Positions 1 through 9,091 of a stretch of 64,000 nt of DNA are shown piece after piece (position 1 is the first letter of the stretch; each line of letters begins with the position of its first letter). The stretch spans positions 25,834 to 89,833 of the forward strand of contig CADCFG010000012.1 of the NCBI GenBank assembly GCA_902800625.1, in the 5' to 3' direction. The notes below the pieces were generated by a model. That model was not told the DNA's origin, searched no databases, and was given only the letters and a program-made list of their open reading frames with translations. This DNA is from an uncultured Eubacteriales bacterium (lineage in GTDB: Bacteria > Bacillota > Clostridia > Christensenellales > Aristaeellaceae). The translations under genes were made by a program, and so were the position numbers.

Positions 1-533
1 AGGGGCTCGGGGATGGCCTGCAGCGCCGCCAGGAAGATGATCACGGCAAAGCCCAGGTTCTTCCAAACGAACATCAGTATGATGGGAAAGCGCAGCTGAA
101 CGCCCTGCAACCAGATGACCCGTCCAAATCCCAGCGCCACCCACAGCCGGTTGAACACCCCGCCGTAGTCGAAGGCCACCAGCCAGATCAGCAGCATGGC
201 CGACGAGGGCATCAGATAAGGCAGCAGCACGCTGTTGCGGAAGAAGGCCCCCCGCGGGCGCAGCCGGTTCAGCAGCGACGCGATGGCAAAGGAAAGCACC
301 CATACCAGCGGGGCGCACACCAGCGAAAGCTCCATGGTGTTTTTCAGGCCCAGCATGAACATGGGGTTTTTCCAGATGTTGATGTAGTTTTGCAGCCCCA
401 CAAAGGCGTTGCGGTAGCTGCCGTCGGTCAGGCTGTACCAGATACCCCCCAGGAAGGGTGCGATGTAAAACAGCATCAGCCCCAACCCTCCGGGCAGCAG
501 GAACAGCCAGACGGATTTTTTATGAGTAAACAC
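1..533 (-). CDS. Carbohydrate ABC transporter permease, MalF/LplB type (3' end cut off by window edge)
   Basis: Reading the minus strand from a GTG at 533 gives an uninterrupted 177-residue N-terminal part of a sugar ABC permease: a short cytoplasmic start, a first hydrophobic helix (VWLFLLPGG..LMLFYIAPF), a periplasmic loop with the family-typical GLQNY, and further helices including LLPYLMPSSAMLL and LIWLVAF. The EAA loop that contacts the ATPase would follow, where the window ends (..LAALQAIPEP). The start is supported by GGAGGG about 4 bases upstream. It is the last visible gene of a leftward group with the solute-binding protein at 673-2943. The class is clear; the transported sugar cannot be told. 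Confidence 0.85.
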   Translation of the reverse strand, partial: MFTHKKSVWLFLLPGGLGLMLFYIAPFLGGIWYSLTDGSYRNAFVGLQNYINIWKNPMFMLGLKNTMELSLVCAPLVWVLSFAIASLLNRLRPRGAFFRNSVLLPYLMPSSAMLLIWLVAFDYGGVFNRLWVALGFGRVIWLQGVQLRFPIILMFVWKNLGFAVIIFLAALQAIPEP

Positions 534-561
534 TATTCCCTCCGAAAAAACGGAAACAAAT

Positions 562-672
562 TTGAGTTGAGAGTTCAGATTGAATGGCCCGGGGTGCGCC
601 TGCTGAAAGACCCGTATCTGTAATCCAGCACTCCTGGCTCTCCACTCTAAACTCTCCACTCTTCACTCTTTC
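562..672. repeat. Inverted pair of 7-nt-period repeats after the solute-binding protein stop codon
   Basis: On the minus strand, units of the type AGAGTGG/AGAGTTT start directly after the TGA at 673-675 and run to about 629. A complementary arm (GAGTTGAGAGTTCAG) lies at 562-583 on the plus strand, just before the permease start. The two arms can pair across a loop of about 45 nt. This is one of ten stop-codon-linked copies in the window. Confidence 0.75.
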
Positions 673-2943
673 TCAGTTCCCCTCCAGCAGCATCATCTGC
701 ACCTTGCGGTCGATGCCGGTGAGCATCTCGTCCAGGCTGATGTTGCGCTGCAGATACTGGTTGATCAGTTCCCAGCCCTCGCCGCTCTCGTCGGCATAGA
801 GCCATTCCACGCCGGCCAGGGCAATGTTGTCGTCGTGGCTGCGGTACCAGTCGATGTCCCGCTGGGCCACATCCCAGCCGTAGGTGTCCCAGTAATTCAT
901 GTTTTCCTCGGCCGACTTCAGGTTCTCCTCCAGCATCTGCTTGTCCGCCTCGTCGGCATCCGCCAGATCAGCCTTGGCGTCGTCCAGCCACTGCTGGGCA
1001 TCGGCCATGCTCTGCTCGTTCTGCTCGCCGCGAACCGGCTCGTTCAGGCTGGGATCGATGCAATAGCGCGTGGACAGGTTCAGGCAGTCCGCCAACTCCT
1101 CCATGAAAGCAATTGCCGTTTCCGGGTGCCTGGTGAAGGGATTGACCACGGCCACATCGGCCCGCAGCACCAGCGGCATGGGCGTGTTGGCGTCCAGGCC
1201 CATCAGCACCGGAGTGTAGCTGCTGTAGAAGCCGCCGATGGTGCAGCCCACGCTGGTCTGCATCAGGGTGCTGTCCTCGCCGTAGTCGTCAAAGGAGATC
1301 CCGCCGCCCATGTGGCCGTCGTCTTCCTCCTCCTGCTCCTCGGGCAGGCCCAGGGCCACAAAGTCCATCTGCTCCAGCTTGGTCAGCAGGCCGCGCAGCA
1401 GGTCGGTGTTGTAGCCCATGGCGGGGTCCGTGGCGGTGACATAGCGCTGGTAGTCCTCAAAAATGGCGTTGAACAGGTCGTTGCGGGCATCCCGGGCGCT
1501 GTAGCCCGAGTAGAACAGGTGCAGCTTGCTCTCCTTCAGCGGCTCCTCCAGGCTGGTCAGGAAGTCCAGGAAGTCCATCCAGTTGTCCGGCACGTCGGAG
1601 AGGGTCATGCCCATCTTTTCCAGGGCTTTTTCGTTCACGCCCAGCGTCCAGCTGTTCAGTTCCACCGGAATGGCCACCAGGCGTCCGTTATAGCAGAGGG
1701 CCTCGCGGATGTCCGGATACATGCCATCGGCCAGCTTCGACAGCTTCTCGCTGCCGTCCAGCTCCATCAGGTAGCCGCGCTGATAGAGCGCGTCATAGAC
1801 TGTGCTGGAGGTGTTCAGGATATAGATGTCGATGCTGTCGTCCCGGTTCATCATGTTCTCCAGCAAGTTCTGAGTCTCGTTCCCGTCACGGGAGAGCACG
1901 GTGCTCACGTCGCCGTGGGCGTTCGAGAAGCGATAATAGGCGGTGTTCACACAGTCGTTCCAGCCGCTGTCGTTGATCTTGAGGCGCACCTCGGCGCGCT
2001 GGCCGGGATCCAGGTTGCGCACGCAGGCACCTTCAGAGCAGGCCGCATAGTAGCCGCCCGGCATCACATAAGCGCCGGTATTGCTGTAGATCTCCAGCGG
2101 CATGTCGGTGACACCGGCGCCAATTTCGCCCGTCTGCAGATCCAACGGGTGGATCTCACCGCCCTTGGCACAGTAGATGGTGTCGGTTTCGGCGTCGTAA
2201 GCCAGGCCGGTCAGGGGGCTGTACTCATCTACGGTGATCTCGGCCAGCGGCATGACGCTCTCATCCGCCGTGTCATAGACCACCAGGCGGGCCTGGTCAG
2301 GATGGTCATAGCTGTACTGCTCCACCAGCAACGCACTGTCTCTGTAGTATGTGACCGCATAGGCGTCCCGCAGCTCGGACAGCTGCTCCATCGTGCCGGT
2401 GGTCAGGTCGAGGGCGTATAACTGGTAGTTGCCCGAATCGTCGTAGGCGCGGAAGTAGACCTTGCCGGCCAGGCCGAGCATCAGGTCCGGACGGGTGGGA
2501 TAGGAATCCTCGTCATAGTACTCCACCAGGTCGCCCCAGTCCACGTCCACGATCTTTTCGGGTACCAGCGTGTTCTCCGGCCCCTCGGTGAGACGGCAGA
2601 GCTGCGCGCCGCCAAACTGGGAATGCTCGTCGTAGCTGGTCATCAAATCCAGCGCGTAGAGCGTTTCGCCGTCGGCAAAGGGCAGGAATTCGTCGTTGAT
2701 GTTCACGTCGTCGCGCTCCGGTGCCTCGATGTCCCTCTCCTCCAGGTCGGCATCGCCCACGTGATAGGTGTAGAGGGTGGAACCGCTGGCCATGCAGAAC
2801 GTATCGCCCAGCAGGAAGCCATAATTAAAATAACTGGTATTGTCCTCCTCGCGGCCCAGTATGGCGTCGCCCTCCGCTGCCAGCGCAGGCACAGCTGCCA
2901 GCGCCAGTGCCAGTATGATGAGGATGCTCGTCAGCTTTTTCAT
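673..2943 (-). CDS. Exported beta-propeller-like/solute-binding fusion protein
   Basis: A 756-residue protein with a Sec signal peptide (KKLTSILIILALALAAVPALAA, AxA cleavage) and no lipobox cysteine, which is unusual for a Gram-positive binding protein. Roughly the first 330 mature residues carry repeated YALDL- and VYD-type strands resembling a beta-propeller (inference). The part from about residue 350 resembles family-1 extracellular solute-binding proteins (LNTSSTVYDALYQRGYLMEL, then IPVELNSWTLGVNEKAL). A helical acidic C-terminal stretch follows. The ATG at 2943 was preferred over an in-frame TTG at 2949; AGGAG lies upstream of both. It lies just upstream of a sugar permease gene in transcription order, so a role in carbohydrate capture is likely, but the ligand is unknown. 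Confidence 0.7.
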   Translation of the reverse strand: MKKLTSILIILALALAAVPALAAEGDAILGREEDNTSYFNYGFLLGDTFCMASGSTLYTYHVGDADLEERDIEAPERDDVNINDEFLPFADGETLYALDLMTSYDEHSQFGGAQLCRLTEGPENTLVPEKIVDVDWGDLVEYYDEDSYPTRPDLMLGLAGKVYFRAYDDSGNYQLYALDLTTGTMEQLSELRDAYAVTYYRDSALLVEQYSYDHPDQARLVVYDTADESVMPLAEITVDEYSPLTGLAYDAETDTIYCAKGGEIHPLDLQTGEIGAGVTDMPLEIYSNTGAYVMPGGYYAACSEGACVRNLDPGQRAEVRLKINDSGWNDCVNTAYYRFSNAHGDVSTVLSRDGNETQNLLENMMNRDDSIDIYILNTSSTVYDALYQRGYLMELDGSEKLSKLADGMYPDIREALCYNGRLVAIPVELNSWTLGVNEKALEKMGMTLSDVPDNWMDFLDFLTSLEEPLKESKLHLFYSGYSARDARNDLFNAIFEDYQRYVTATDPAMGYNTDLLRGLLTKLEQMDFVALGLPEEQEEEDDGHMGGGISFDDYGEDSTLMQTSVGCTIGGFYSSYTPVLMGLDANTPMPLVLRADVAVVNPFTRHPETAIAFMEELADCLNLSTRYCIDPSLNEPVRGEQNEQSMADAQQWLDDAKADLADADEADKQMLEENLKSAEENMNYWDTYGWDVAQRDIDWYRSHDDNIALAGVEWLYADESGEGWELINQYLQRNISLDEMLTGIDRKVQMMLLEGN

Positions 2944-2994
2944 GTTCAATATATCTCCTGATTTGTCGTTTGATAAGCGTCTGTCCGCCCGGGG

Positions 2995-4230
2995 TTATTC
3001 CCCGGCCTGAACATCGGTCTCGTCCTCGGCTTCATCCTCGGCTTCATCCGCGGTATCTTCCTCGGTTTCATCCTCGGCTTCGTCCCCGGCTTCGGATTCG
3101 ACCTCGGGTTCAGGCTCTGATGCGGGCCCGTCCTCCTGTACGTACACGATCACGGACATGTCCAGGCGGACGGTGTCGTCGGGGGTGAAGTCGATGTAGG
3201 CCGAGTACTTGGCGTCGCCGCCGGTACTGCCTTCGGCCTTTTCGTCGCCCACGCTGGAGATGCCGGCGACCACGCCCTCCAGCTGGCGCAGGCTGTCCAC
3301 GTCCCATTCGAATTCGATGGACACCTTGTCGCCCTCGTGGATCTCTGTCAGGTCAAGCTCCGAGACCTTGATCTCGATCTGCATGGCATCCTTGGGATAC
3401 ACGGTGATCAGCTTGCCGCTCTTTTCCACGGCGCTGCCCTGGGTGGCCTCGACGGAGGCCACGAATCCGTCCAGCGGGGAATAGATGGTGTTGTCCACGG
3501 CGTACATGCCATCCAGCACGCCCTCCACCGTCTCGAACAGCACCTCGCCGCGCTCCACCACGTCGCCCACCTGCACGTGCAGCTTCAGCACGCTGCCCGA
3601 GCCCTTCACGGGAACGGCGGCGTTCTGCTGGATGGTGCCCCGACCGATGCGGCTCTCGGAGGAATGGCTGCTGTCGCGATAGATGCCCACGGTCTCGCCC
3701 ATGTAGAACTCGCCGCCGATCACCTCCAGCGTGTAGGGGGTGTTGCCGGACTCGTCCACCTCGCTGACCTTGGTGACCAGCGCCGTGCCCACGTGGGTGC
3801 CGTCCTTGGTGCAGGACAGGTACACCTTCTCGCCGATGTGTATGTACTTGGTGGAACTGCTGTTGTAGGCCTTTTCGGTGGTGGCGGCCACCAGGTACTT
3901 GTTGATGGGCTCCAGGTACATCAGCCCGCCGTAGCGCTCGATGATGCCCTCGCTCTCGTCGCCCTCCCGGGCGAAGATTCCGCTGACCACGCCGTCCATC
4001 TCGGCATAGACCTTGGTGGTCTTGATGGTGGCCACGGGGTCGCCCACGCGGATGGGATCGCCCTTGCGCAGGGAGATTTCATCGATCAGGCCGCCGAAGG
4101 GGGCGCTGACCGAGATGGTCTCCCGGGAGACGACGGTGCCCGTGAAGGTCACCTGCGCCAGCGCCGGCGCGCCCAGCGCCAGCACCAGCAGCGCCGCCAG
4201 CACGGCGGCAACGCGCTTGTTCATACTCAT
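2995..4230 (-). CDS. HlyD/RND-type periplasmic adaptor-like protein with acidic tail
   Basis: A 411-residue protein with a signal peptide ending APALAQ. The N-terminal half shows the split lipoyl/biotinyl hairpin typical of membrane-fusion proteins (SVSAPFGGLIDEISLRKGD..VRVGD; later SPLDGFVASV..), followed by a beta-barrel region (MQIEIKVSELDLTEIHEGDK). The last 40 or so residues are almost all Asp/Glu (EAEDETEEDTADEAEDEA), an uncommon ending for this family. There is no ABC exporter or RND pump beside it; neighbours are a solute-binding protein and a surface protein. GGGAGGG precedes the ATG. Fold assignment is fairly safe; the partner transporter is unknown, and a structural or sensing role is possible. 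Confidence 0.7.
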   Translation of the reverse strand: MSMNKRVAAVLAALLVLALGAPALAQVTFTGTVVSRETISVSAPFGGLIDEISLRKGDPIRVGDPVATIKTTKVYAEMDGVVSGIFAREGDESEGIIERYGGLMYLEPINKYLVAATTEKAYNSSSTKYIHIGEKVYLSCTKDGTHVGTALVTKVSEVDESGNTPYTLEVIGGEFYMGETVGIYRDSSHSSESRIGRGTIQQNAAVPVKGSGSVLKLHVQVGDVVERGEVLFETVEGVLDGMYAVDNTIYSPLDGFVASVEATQGSAVEKSGKLITVYPKDAMQIEIKVSELDLTEIHEGDKVSIEFEWDVDSLRQLEGVVAGISSVGDEKAEGSTGGDAKYSAYIDFTPDDTVRLDMSVIVYVQEDGPASEPEPEVESEAGDEAEDETEEDTADEAEDEAEDETDVQAGE

Positions 4231-4264
4231 AGTCAGCCCTCCCGTGGTTGGTATGATCGATGGT

Positions 4265-6598
4265 TTATTCCGCCCTGTAAGCCCCGAACGGCTGCGTCAG
4301 CATGTCCTCGGGGCCGAGATACACGTCGTAGAAGTACATGATGCTGTTGGTGGAGCTGGACAGCTCATAGGCCATGTTCTCCACCTCGGCGCGGATGGAC
4401 AGGTCGCAGGCCTGGGAGAAGTCGCTGTCGGACATGGCCGATACGAAGCCCTCCCTGCGGTTCACCCGCATGGTGAGGGTGTAGTCAAACTTTCGGGTGG
4501 ACACGCCCAGCATCTTCAGCTCCGTGTACCGGGTGCCGCCGATGAAGCCCTCCGTGGGGAAGGCGGCGATGTCGTCGCCCACCTGCAGCGCCACGTACTT
4601 GATGCCGCTGTTGGCCAGCAGCCGATACACCTCGCCGTTGAAGTGCCAGGTGTAGGTATACTCGTCGCCCAGCTCCTGCCCGGGCACGGCGGTCAGCAGC
4701 AGCGTGTCCTGCCGGGGGGCGTCGGATTTGTTGAGCACGTTCTCATGGGCGTCCTCATCCGCGGGGGCCGGGCACCAGGAGCGCAGCTGGGCGGTGAAGG
4801 GCTGGTCCTCGCCCACCGGCGCGTCGTCCGCCTCGGCGGCGTCCAGCACCAGCGTCAATTCCATGGGTGCGCCGCCCACGGTCAGCCGGGTCATGGGTTC
4901 CTCGGGCAGCTCCAGCTCCACGGTCTCGTATTCCGGGGTTTCCTCTCCGTCGCCGCTGGCGTGGCTGGGCGCGGCCTTCTTTTCACCGCCGTCGCCGCCG
5001 CCATAGCCGCCATAGCCGCCGTAGCCGCCGTTTTCTTCCTTCTTCACTGCCTCCAGCACGATCTCGCTCGTGCTGCGCCAGATGTTGCCCGCGGCGTCCT
5101 TTACCTGCACCGCGCCGACGGAGAGGGTGGTCTCCTGGGCGGCGGTATAATCGAAGGTCTCGTCATTGCCAAGCTCCGTCCAGGTGGCGCCGCCGTCCAG
5201 GGAGATGCCCGCCACGCCGCTGATGCCGTCGCTGGCCGTGATGTGGAAGGTGTAGTCCGTCTCTTCGTCATACTCGACAACGATATCCTCCGGCTCGGTG
5301 AAGTCCAGCCACACCGCGTAGGTATCTGAGGCGCTGACGATATCGCCGATGCCATCCAGCATGGCAAAGCGCACGTTGTACTGGCCCTCGGCCTCGGGCA
5401 CGTATGTGTTGCCGGACAGGGGGATGATGCGCTCGTCGTAGACGATGGCCGCGTAGGTGTATGTCGCGCCCTCCGGGATGCCGGAGAGGGTGAAAGTGGG
5501 CGATTCGGCACTCCACTGGCCGGGGGTGCAATTCTCCGCCGCCACGGAAATCTGCGGCGCGGGCGTCGCCTCCGGCTCTGTCCCGGCGGGCTCCTCTTCC
5601 TTGTACAGGTCCTTCTTGTCCGCCCAGAAGTACAGCTCCGCCGTCTCCTCCGGGGCCTTGTCGCTGTAATCCGCTACGTCCACCAGGGTCCTGGCCGTGG
5701 TCCTGTCGGGGGCCTCGGTGGAGATGTAGGCCACCTCGCCGTCCTTGAATATCTCCCTGTCCGCCTCAAACTTCAGGTCGGACAGCTTCTTCAGGGGGGC
5801 GGCCTTGATGCAGATGCAGTCCTTGCGACCCACCCGCAGGTAGATCGTGCCCTTGCCGCTGATCTGCTCCAGGAGCTCCTCCAGCGTGCCGGAGGCCGTC
5901 TCAAATCGGGCCTCGGCATTGTCCTCGGGCGTCTCGCCCGGAGTCTCCTCAGTCTGGGCGGGCTGCTCATCGCCCGGCGCTTCCGGCTCGGCGGCAACGG
6001 CGGGTTCGCCGTCCTGCGGCTGATCGGCGGCGGGCTTGTCGCCGGCAGCATCCTTGTTTTCGTCAGCCGCGGGCGCGTCGGCAGTTTCGTCCTTCTTGTC
6101 GTCGGAAGCGGGCTGTTCAGCGGTCCCGTCCTTCTTGTTGGCGGCGGCGGGCTGTTCGGCGGTCCCGTCCTTCTTGTCCTCGGAAGCGGGCTGTTCGACG
6201 GTCCCGTCCTTCTTGTCCTCGGAAGCGGGCTGATCGACGGTCCCGTCCTTTTTGTCGTCGGTGGCGGGCTGTTCGGTGGTCCCATCCTTCTTGTCGTCGG
6301 AAGCGGGCGCGTCAACGTTTCCGTCCTTCTTGTCGCTTTCAGACGGGGGCTCGCCGCCATTGTCGGTGCTGACATCCTTGGCCGGCGCGTCGGCCTTGGT
6401 CTCCTGCCTGGCGGGTTCTTCCTTGGAGGACTCCTCCTGGGCAGGCTTTTCCTCCGACTGCTGCTCCGGTTTCTGCTCGGGCTGCTGCTCCTGCTGGGCG
6501 GCGGGCTCGACGGGGGCAGTGCTCTCCTCCACCTCCGCGGCCAGCGCCACGCCGTTCAGGCACAGGCACAGGGCCAGGATATATATCAGTTTCTTCAT
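4265..6598 (-). CDS. Large exported repeat protein with Ig-like segments
   Basis: A 777-residue protein starting at MKKLIYIL, with AGGAAG about 9 bases upstream; the reading frame stays open 45 bases further upstream without a better site. After the signal peptide comes a long Glu/Gln/Pro-rich stretch, then about seven degenerate 14-residue units of the form DDKKDGTxEQPAxx. A central domain follows, then an Ig-like part (ITASDGISGVAGISLDGG), a Gly/Tyr stretch (GGYGGYGGYGGG) and a C-terminal beta-rich domain with no LPXTG motif. It appears to be first gene of a leftward operon with the HlyD-like, solute-binding and permease genes. Function is not recognised; a cell-surface role is inferred. 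Confidence 0.65.
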   Translation of the reverse strand: MKKLIYILALCLCLNGVALAAEVEESTAPVEPAAQQEQQPEQKPEQQSEEKPAQEESSKEEPARQETKADAPAKDVSTDNGGEPPSESDKKDGNVDAPASDDKKDGTTEQPATDDKKDGTVDQPASEDKKDGTVEQPASEDKKDGTAEQPAAANKKDGTAEQPASDDKKDETADAPAADENKDAAGDKPAADQPQDGEPAVAAEPEAPGDEQPAQTEETPGETPEDNAEARFETASGTLEELLEQISGKGTIYLRVGRKDCICIKAAPLKKLSDLKFEADREIFKDGEVAYISTEAPDRTTARTLVDVADYSDKAPEETAELYFWADKKDLYKEEEPAGTEPEATPAPQISVAAENCTPGQWSAESPTFTLSGIPEGATYTYAAIVYDERIIPLSGNTYVPEAEGQYNVRFAMLDGIGDIVSASDTYAVWLDFTEPEDIVVEYDEETDYTFHITASDGISGVAGISLDGGATWTELGNDETFDYTAAQETTLSVGAVQVKDAAGNIWRSTSEIVLEAVKKEENGGYGGYGGYGGGDGGEKKAAPSHASGDGEETPEYETVELELPEEPMTRLTVGGAPMELTLVLDAAEADDAPVGEDQPFTAQLRSWCPAPADEDAHENVLNKSDAPRQDTLLLTAVPGQELGDEYTYTWHFNGEVYRLLANSGIKYVALQVGDDIAAFPTEGFIGGTRYTELKMLGVSTRKFDYTLTMRVNRREGFVSAMSDSDFSQACDLSIRAEVENMAYELSSSTNSIMYFYDVYLGPEDMLTQPFGAYRAE

Positions 6599-6697
6599 GC
6601 GTTTGGCTTCCTTTCGGTGCGGAGACCGCTTTTCTCCACTCATTCTGTTTATTGGACGCGCTGGACGCCCAAAATGATGCTCATAATTCAGTATTTA

Positions 6698-6726
6698 ATC
6701 ATAACATTACAAAGGCGCCCTGTCAA
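6698..6726 (-). promoter_or_regulatory. Sigma-A-type promoter of the surface-protein operon
   Basis: On the minus strand TTGACA (6721-6726), a 17-bp spacer and TATGAT (6698-6703) point toward the gene starting at 6598, leaving a leader of about 90 nt. Confidence 0.7.
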
Positions 6727-6887
6727 CGCGATTCCCCCGCCCAAATAGCGCTTTATTCCGACAATTTGGGGATGAAACGTGACAAGGCCGGAAGGCGGGG
6801 CTTGCCCCGTCCCCGCGTCACAACTTCCCGACAAAAAAGCATCCGCCGCTGCCCCGCGTCCTTCACCCAACAATTAACATCCCGCTG

Positions 6888-6915
6888 CCAACCATTCCCG
6901 GCCCCGGGGCGTCTA
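6888..6915 (+). promoter_or_regulatory. Candidate ECF-type promoter upstream of the sigma gene
   Basis: CCAACC (6888-6893), 16 bp, then CGTCTA (6910-6915) resembles the AAC / CGTC pattern of ECF sigma promoters and lies 33 bp before the sigma-factor start. Autoregulation would be typical, but the match is by eye only. The gap 6599-6948 contains this, the divergent sigma-A promoter and no gene that I can see. Confidence 0.4.
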
Positions 6916-6948
6916 ATCAGTGTACCGGTACAATGGAGGGATTCACCA

Positions 6949-7419
6949 ATGCTGCAAGCCGACTTCACCCAGCGCGTGCGCGCCTGCGAGCGCAGGCTGT
7001 ACCGCGTCGCCCGCTCGATGCTCCCGAGGGAGTGCGACTGCGAGGACGCGGTACAGGAGGCGCTGCTGCGGGCGTGGGATCGGCTGGACACGCTGCGGGA
7101 GGAGAAATACTTCGAGACCTGGCTGATGCGCATACTCATCAACCAGTGCAGGACCTTCTACCGCCGCCGCCCGCCCGTACCCGCCCAGCTGACCGAGGAC
7201 ATCCCCGGGCCCGATGGCGGGGACGCGGCCCTGCTGGACGCGCTGGCGGCCATGCCGCAGAAGTCGCGGGTGACATTGGAACTGCACTACATCGAGGGCT
7301 ACAGCGTCGCCGAGACCGCCCGGATCCTGCGCCTGCCGGAGGGCACGGTGAAGTGGCGGCTCAGCCGGGGACGCGCCCAGCTGAAACAGATATTGAGCGG
7401 AAGGGAGGAGCGCGTATGA
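6949..7419 (+). CDS. ECF-type RNA polymerase sigma factor
   Basis: A 156-residue sigma-70 family protein. Region 2 spans about residues 8-75 (RLYRVARSMLPRECDCEDAV..ALLRAWDRLD, then YFETWLMRILINQCRTFYRR) and region 4 about 98-150 (ALAAMPQKSRVTLELHYIEG, SVAETARILRLPEGTVKWRL). GGAGGG 8 bases before the ATG fixes the start, although the frame stays open further upstream. The stop codon overlaps the start of the next gene (ATGA), a translational-coupling arrangement normal for sigma/anti-sigma pairs. The signal it answers to is unknown. Confidence 0.92.
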   Translation: MLQADFTQRVRACERRLYRVARSMLPRECDCEDAVQEALLRAWDRLDTLREEKYFETWLMRILINQCRTFYRRRPPVPAQLTEDIPGPDGGDAALLDALAAMPQKSRVTLELHYIEGYSVAETARILRLPEGTVKWRLSRGRAQLKQILSGREERV

Positions 7420-9020
7420 GGCGCTGGAAGGACCCGTTTCCCCCGACGCCCCGGGGCTTCCACGACCGCGTGGAGCAGACGCTTCATGCGCTGGAGGATA
7501 TGGACAGGAGGCAAAACAGGCGTTACAAAAAGCTGACCGCGGCGCTGGTGGCCGCGCTGGTCGCGCTGCTGGCCGTCGGCGCGGTGGCGGCGGTGATCGG
7601 CAACAACCAGCTGAAGCGGGAATTGAGCGACAGCGGCGCGACGGACATGGCCGAGCGCGTGCAGGACGTGCACCTGGCGGATGCCTCGGACGGCTTCGGC
7701 TTCTCCATCGACGAGGTGGCATGGGAGGGCGACGACCTGTACATCTCCTACACCCTGTCCGTGCCGGAGGATGGGAACACCTACCTGGTGGGGCTGATGC
7801 AGCCCCGGATCAACGGCGAGCCGGTCAATTACAGGTCGAGCCGCTACATGGATGACCTTTCCTGCATGGCCGCGGCCCTGGGCGGCGACTATCCCGCCAC
7901 GGACACCGTCGTGCTGCCCGTGCTGGCGGATTCCCGGGAGCTGGAGCTGAAGGACATGGAGCTGAGCGTGAGCGCCGCGTTCTTCTCCACGGATCGGCCC
8001 CTTGAGTTCATCCCGGATTTCTTCGACGCGGAGGGCGAATACAACCATCCGGAGCTGCTGGTTCATTGGGACGGCGGCGTCATCGAGCAGGAGATCTACC
8101 CCAGCGCCGACACGCTGTACTACTGGTGGATATCCGAGAGCGGCACGCCGATGATCGACCTGAGCATGTTTCCCGAGGTGCTCACGGCCATGGCGGCAGA
8201 GGACGCCGAGGAGAAGGGGCACGTCACCGTCACCTATGATGCCGAGGGCTGGCCCCAGACGTGCCTCACCCCCGCGGGGCTGGACAGCACCGGCGTGGCG
8301 ACCCTGGTCGCCGAGCGCAGCGTTTCGCTGCCGCTGAGCGAGGACATGGTGTCCCACGACCTGTACAACGGCCTGGAGGAGGACACCTTCCGCTACAGGG
8401 ACATGACCATCGTCATCGAGGACTTCCACATGACCCATTTTCAGTTGACCGCCAGGATCTGGATGCTGCCGGACGAGGGCGTGCCGGAGGACGTCGGCGC
8501 GGATTATTTCGACCGGTTCCCCGGCATGGAATTCTACGTGAACGGCAAGAACCTTTCAGACGGGTTCTTCGGCGGCATTGAGGCGATGAAGGACGGCGTG
8601 CGGGGCTACCGCGAGGATTACCGCTGCGACGACTACATCCCCCTGGGGAACCTGGAGTCGCTGGAGCTGGCGGTCTGCCACTGGGACGAGGAGACCCGGG
8701 AGAAGATCGTCGACGAGGTTGTGGCGGAGCTGAAGCCCATCCTGGACACCGCCGCCGCCGAGGAGGAGGCCGCCGCGCTCGCCCTGCGCGAGGCCGCGGG
8801 CAGCTGGCAGCCGGGCGACGCGGACATCACCGTCTGGGCCACGGACAAGGGAACCTATTACCACCTGGAGCGCGAATGCTCCGGCATGAAGGAGCCCCAT
8901 GAGTGGGCCATCGCGGACGCCGTGGCCGCCGGGAAGGCCCCCTGCCCCGCCTGCGCGGGCGGCAAGAACGCCCCCTTTCAGTGGGAAGAGGGCGAGGACA
9001 TCTCGTGCGGTGCCAACTGA
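7416..9020 (+). CDS. Membrane-spanning anti-sigma factor-like protein with C-terminal Cys motif
   Basis: A 534-residue protein translated from an ATG that overlaps the sigma stop. A 40-residue cytoplasmic N-terminus is followed by one transmembrane helix (about 41-62) and a large extracytoplasmic part with DUF4179-like features (FGFSIDEVAWEGDDLYISYT). Near the C-terminus, HLERECSGM..AVAAGKAPCPAC resembles a small Cys-containing module (YHxxxxCSGM...GxxPCPxC) found at the ends of several Bacillota exported proteins. The gene order, coupling and topology support an anti-sigma role; this is inference from context. The Cys cluster could bind metal or sense redox state. Confidence 0.75.
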   Translation: MRRWKDPFPPTPRGFHDRVEQTLHALEDMDRRQNRRYKKLTAALVAALVALLAVGAVAAVIGNNQLKRELSDSGATDMAERVQDVHLADASDGFGFSIDEVAWEGDDLYISYTLSVPEDGNTYLVGLMQPRINGEPVNYRSSRYMDDLSCMAAALGGDYPATDTVVLPVLADSRELELKDMELSVSAAFFSTDRPLEFIPDFFDAEGEYNHPELLVHWDGGVIEQEIYPSADTLYYWWISESGTPMIDLSMFPEVLTAMAAEDAEEKGHVTVTYDAEGWPQTCLTPAGLDSTGVATLVAERSVSLPLSEDMVSHDLYNGLEEDTFRYRDMTIVIEDFHMTHFQLTARIWMLPDEGVPEDVGADYFDRFPGMEFYVNGKNLSDGFFGGIEAMKDGVRGYREDYRCDDYIPLGNLESLELAVCHWDEETREKIVDEVVAELKPILDTAAAEEEAAALALREAAGSWQPGDADITVWATDKGTYYHLERECSGMKEPHEWAIADAVAAGKAPCPACAGGKNAPFQWEEGEDISCGAN

Positions 9021-9038
9021 CGCGAAGCCGGGTCACAC

Positions 9039-9077
9039 AAAAGCACAACCACCCGCCAAACGGGTGGTTGTGCTTTT
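9039..9077. terminator. Bidirectional intrinsic terminator
   Basis: A perfect 17-bp inverted repeat (9039-9055 with 9061-9077, loop CCAAA), with A-run on the left and T-run on the right, sits between the convergent anti-sigma and MATE genes and can serve both. Confidence 0.92.
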
Positions 9078-9091
9078 ATCCGCATCATGCC

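Noticed and set aside
835..2421. 528-codon frame opposite to the solute-binding gene
   Set aside because: Same antisense shadow composition; the minus-strand protein has a signal peptide and a binding-protein core.
6100..6300. Regular 42-bp repeats
   Set aside because: They encode the DKKDG units of the surface protein, so they are coding repeats and not a CRISPR or satellite.
4265..6598. Sortase-anchored protein
   Set aside because: No LPXTG-like motif or C-terminal hydrophobic tail is present in this or the other exported proteins.
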